Origin: Bordetella genomosp. 13
GTDB taxonomy: Bacteria > Pseudomonadota > Gammaproteobacteria > Burkholderiales > Burkholderiaceae_B
Direction: 5' to 3'
Assembly: GCF_007679965.1 (NCBI RefSeq)
Contig: NZ_VEHL01000006.1
Location: forward strand, 62,001 to 126,000
Length of the DNA: 64,000 bases
How positions within the stretch are numbered: position 1 is the first letter of the stretch; each line of letters opens with the position of its first letter. The notes under the pieces are model-generated. The model searched no databases and was not told the origin of the DNA. It saw only the letters and a list, made by a program, of their open reading frames with translations. A program made the translations under genes and the position numbers. This document shows, one piece after another, positions 61,877 to 64,000 of this stretch.

Positions 61877-62676
61877 CAACGTCCCTTTCCGACAAACAGT
61901 TTTTCCAGGCCGATCGCGCGGTCCAGGATGAAAATCGCGATCGCCGTCGCGTAGATCAGCACCGCCGACACGGCCGTCACCAGCGGGTCGATGGTGTCCT
62001 CGATGTGCAGGAAAATGCGCACGGGCAGCGTGGTGGTCGACGGCGAGGCCAGGAAGATCGACATCGTCAGCTCGTCGAAGCTGGTGATGAAGGCGATCAC
62101 CCAGCCGCTGATCACGCCCGGCAGCACCAGCGGCAGCACCACGCGCCGGAATGCCGTCCAGCCGGAGGCGCCCAACGACAGCGCGGCGCGCTCCAGCGCC
62201 GGGTCGATGCCCGTGGCCGAGGCCAGCACCAGCCGCAGCGCGTACGGCATGATGATGATGACGTGCGCCACCACCAGCCCGAAATACGTGCCAACCAGGC
62301 TGACGGTGGTGTAGAACTTCAGGAAGGCCAGGCCCAGCACCACGTGCGGGATCATCAGCGGCGACATGAAGAAGGCCAGCAGGGCCTCGCGGCCGCGGAA
62401 GCGGTTGCGCGCGATGGCCAGCGCGCCCGGCACCGCCAGCACGATGGCAAGGGTGGCCGACAGCGCGCCCAGCCCCAGGCTGAACCAGAACGCCTCGATG
62501 AAGCGCGGGTTGTCCAGGATGGCGCGGAACCAGCGCAGCGACAGGCCGCCGGAGGGCAGCGAGATGAAGCCTTCCGACGTGAACGCCACCGCGCACACCA
62601 TCACGATGGGCGCCAGGATGAAGGCGATGAAGACCGCGTGGAACAGCAGGGCCAGCGGGCCGTTGCGGGAATTCAT
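61876..62676 (-). CDS. PotC-type ABC transporter permease
   Basis: 266-residue permease with six predicted helices and EAA loop ERAALSLGASGWTAFRRVVLPLVLPG (about 167-192). It is of the polyamine/opine/ferric-type PotC family (VPGALAIARNRFRGREALLAFFMSPLMIPHVVLGLAF is typical). Together with the next permease and the ATPase it imports the substrate later oxidised by the DAO-type enzymes. The start is ATG 62676; an upstream in-frame extension would run into the other permease gene. Confidence 0.88.
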   Translation of the reverse strand: MNSRNGPLALLFHAVFIAFILAPIVMVCAVAFTSEGFISLPSGGLSLRWFRAILDNPRFIEAFWFSLGLGALSATLAIVLAVPGALAIARNRFRGREALLAFFMSPLMIPHVVLGLAFLKFYTTVSLVGTYFGLVVAHVIIIMPYALRLVLASATGIDPALERAALSLGASGWTAFRRVVLPLVLPGVISGWVIAFITSFDELTMSIFLASPSTTTLPVRIFLHIEDTIDPLVTAVSAVLIYATAIAIFILDRAIGLEKLFVGKGR

Positions 62677-62687
62677 GTTGGCCTCGT

Positions 62688-63542
62688 TCAGTTGAAGACC
62701 GCGTTGTAGCGGCGCTCGACCATGCGGTTGGACGCCAGCAGCACCACCACGGTGGCCAGCAGCAGCAGCATCGCCAGGGCGGCGCCCAGCGGCCAGTCCA
62801 GCGTGTTGAGGAACTCGTCGTAGGCTGCCGTGGCCACCGTCTTCAATCGCCGGCCGCCGATGATGGCGGGCGTGGCGAACGCGCTGGCCGCCATGGCGAA
62901 CACCATGATCGAGCCCGACAGGATGCCCGGCATCACCTGCGGCACGATCACGCGGCGGATCACCGTGAACTGGCTGGCGCCCAGCGACAGCGCGGCCGAC
63001 TCGGTGGACGGGTTGACCCGCTGCAGCGAGGCCCACACCGCGATCACCATGAAGGGCACCAGCACGTGCGTCAGCGCGATGCCCACGCCGAGGTTGCTGT
63101 ACATCAGGCTGACCGGCGACGAGATCAGGCCCAGCGCCAGCAGCGCCTTGCTGATCAGCCCCGTGGAGCCGAACAGCAGCGCCCAGCCCAGCGTGCGCAC
63201 CACCACCGAGATCAGCAGCGGACCCAGCACCACCATCAGGAACAGGCCTTTCCAGGGGTTGGCCATGCGCGACAGCACGTAGGCCTCCGCCGTGCCCAAT
63301 ACCATGCAGGCCACGGTGACCGCGGCCGCCACGCCGAAGGTGCGCGCATAGATCTCGTAGTAGTAGCCGTCGGTGAGGATGGCGACGTAGTTCTTCAGCG
63401 TGACGGCTTCCTGGATGCCGCCATAGAAGTCGAAGTTGAAGAAGCTGATCAGGAACACCAGCGCCAGTGGCACGGCCAGGAAAGTGCCGTACACCACGAT
63501 GGCGGGCGTGCTGAGCAGCCAGGGGTTGGCGCGTTCGCTCAT
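62688..63542 (-). CDS. PotB-type ABC transporter permease
   Basis: 284-residue permease of the PotB family, six predicted helices, EAA loop ESAALSLGASQFTVIRRVIVPQVMPG (about residues 193-218). It begins STPAIVVYGTFLAVPLALVFLISF. The ATG at 63542 is 2 bp past the ATPase stop, and its stop lies 11 bp before the second permease. Binding-protein gene not in window; it is presumably beyond the right edge. Confidence 0.88.
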   Translation of the reverse strand: MSERANPWLLSTPAIVVYGTFLAVPLALVFLISFFNFDFYGGIQEAVTLKNYVAILTDGYYYEIYARTFGVAAAVTVACMVLGTAEAYVLSRMANPWKGLFLMVVLGPLLISVVVRTLGWALLFGSTGLISKALLALGLISSPVSLMYSNLGVGIALTHVLVPFMVIAVWASLQRVNPSTESAALSLGASQFTVIRRVIVPQVMPGILSGSIMVFAMAASAFATPAIIGGRRLKTVATAAYDEFLNTLDWPLGAALAMLLLLATVVVLLASNRMVERRYNAVFN

Positions 63543-63544
63543 TC

Positions 63545-64000
63545 CTATTCTCCGACCGGCCGCATGTCTTCCGCGCGCCAGCGCAGATGCACCGGGCTGC
63601 CTTCCTGCGGCACCGGCACGCCGTCGTTCTGGCGGATCACCAGCACGTCGCCCACCGAAGTCTCGACCTGGCACAGCCAGTGGTTGCCCTGGAACACGCG
63701 GGCCTTCAGCTTGCCCGGCAGGGCACAGGCCGAGGGCTCCGAGAACAGGATCTTCTCGGGACGCACGATGACCGGGCCGGCCGGCATGGGCACGCCGTCC
63801 AGCGCGACGCGCGCCTCGCCGATGCCCGCGCGCGCCTCGCCCTCGTGCTGCACCGGCTGCGGCGTGAACAGGTTGGCTTTGCCCAGGAAACCGCCCACGA
63901 AGCGGCTGACGGGCGCCTCGTAGGCCGAGAACGGATCGGCCACCTGCTCGGCGCGGCCCTGGTTCATCACCACGATGCGGTCGGACAGCGCCAGCGCTTC
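63545..64000 (-). CDS. PotA-type ABC transporter ATPase (N-terminal part cut by window edge)
   Basis: Only the last 151 codons are in the window. They begin [45 protein letters not shown], the region just after the H-loop of PotA/FbpC-type ATPases, and continue into a TOBE regulatory domain ([48 protein letters not shown]). No catalytic motif is visible because the nucleotide-binding core lies outside the window. It pairs with the two permeases that follow directly. Confidence 0.88.
   Translation of the reverse strand, partial: EALALSDRIVVMNQGRAEQVADPFSAYEAPVSRFVGGFLGKANLFTPQPVQHEGEARAGIGEARVALDGVPMPAGPVIVRPEKILFSEPSACALPGKLKARVFQGNHWLCQVETSVGDVLVIRQNDGVPVPQEGSPVHLRWRAEDMRPVGE

Overview
The window is very GC-rich, gene-dense DNA that looks chromosomal and comes from a betaproteobacterium, most likely the Bordetella/Achromobacter group (Alcaligenaceae). 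The clues are two Bug-type (Bordetella uptake gene) periplasmic receptors, a TAXI TRAP receptor, the argS - SPOR - dsbA order, an FMN riboswitch on a stand-alone ribB, and many small catabolic operons each with its own regulator. No rRNA, tRNA, CRISPR, phage or transposase gene was seen. Genus assignment is inference.

Layout. 0-3.1 kb: a TAXI receptor (cut by the left edge), a 3-hydroxy-D-aspartate aldolase-like PLP enzyme and an ArgD-type aminotransferase. 3.2-3.9 kb: a RelE/ParE-type toxin-antitoxin pair. 3.9-5.2 kb: an MFS exporter. 5.3-12.8 kb: a leucine/isovalerate (liu) locus: MerR regulator LiuR, isovaleryl-CoA dehydrogenase, thiolase and both methylcrotonyl-CoA carboxylase subunits. 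It has LiuR-type palindromes at two promoters and, inside the locus, two copies of a striking long-hairpin element. 12.9-23.5 kb: an MBL hydrolase, a LysE exporter, cystathionine beta-lyase, dsbA, a SPOR protein, argS, a Bug/TauD/IclR group and two small proteins. 23.5-29.7 kb: a Ugp-type ABC transporter with a GpdQ-type glycerophosphodiesterase and a LacI regulator; the regulator and the transporter promoter share an operator-like motif. 30-36.3 kb: an amidase, an acetolactate-synthase-type enzyme divergent from an Lrp regulator, a bestrophin-like protein, a SET-domain protein, and FMN-riboswitch/ribB. 36.5-41.4 kb: a tripartite EmrA-EmrB-OprM efflux operon with a divergent TetR repressor. 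41.4-44.4 kb: a deoxyribosyltransferase-like protein, a flavin reductase, a PanE-like reductase and a DedA-rhodanese fusion. 44.5-50.6 kb: a BMP-type nucleoside/base ABC importer plus a CodA-like deaminase, preceded by a close match to an NtrC site and a sigma-54 promoter. 50.7-52.4 kb: an AT-richer Fic protein gene between near-identical direct repeats. 52.4-57.2 kb: a LysR-controlled sugar-acid type locus (DapA-family enzyme, UxaA/GarD dehydratase, Bug receptor). 57.4-64 kb: a polyamine-type ABC importer (cut by the right edge) with an opine-oxidase/D-hydroxyproline-dehydrogenase-like flavoenzyme set and a RidA protein.

Taken together the window is mostly import-and-degrade modules for nitrogenous and acidic nutrients: amino-acid derivatives, leucine, glycerophosphodiesters, nucleobases, sugar acids and opines or imino acids. 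The least conventional signals are the two hairpin elements at 9264-9391 and 9571-9700 (conserved core, copy-specific but self-complementary arms), the Fic cassette with its flanking repeats, and the CodA homologue whose pocket aspartate is replaced by cysteine under an apparent nitrogen-limitation promoter.
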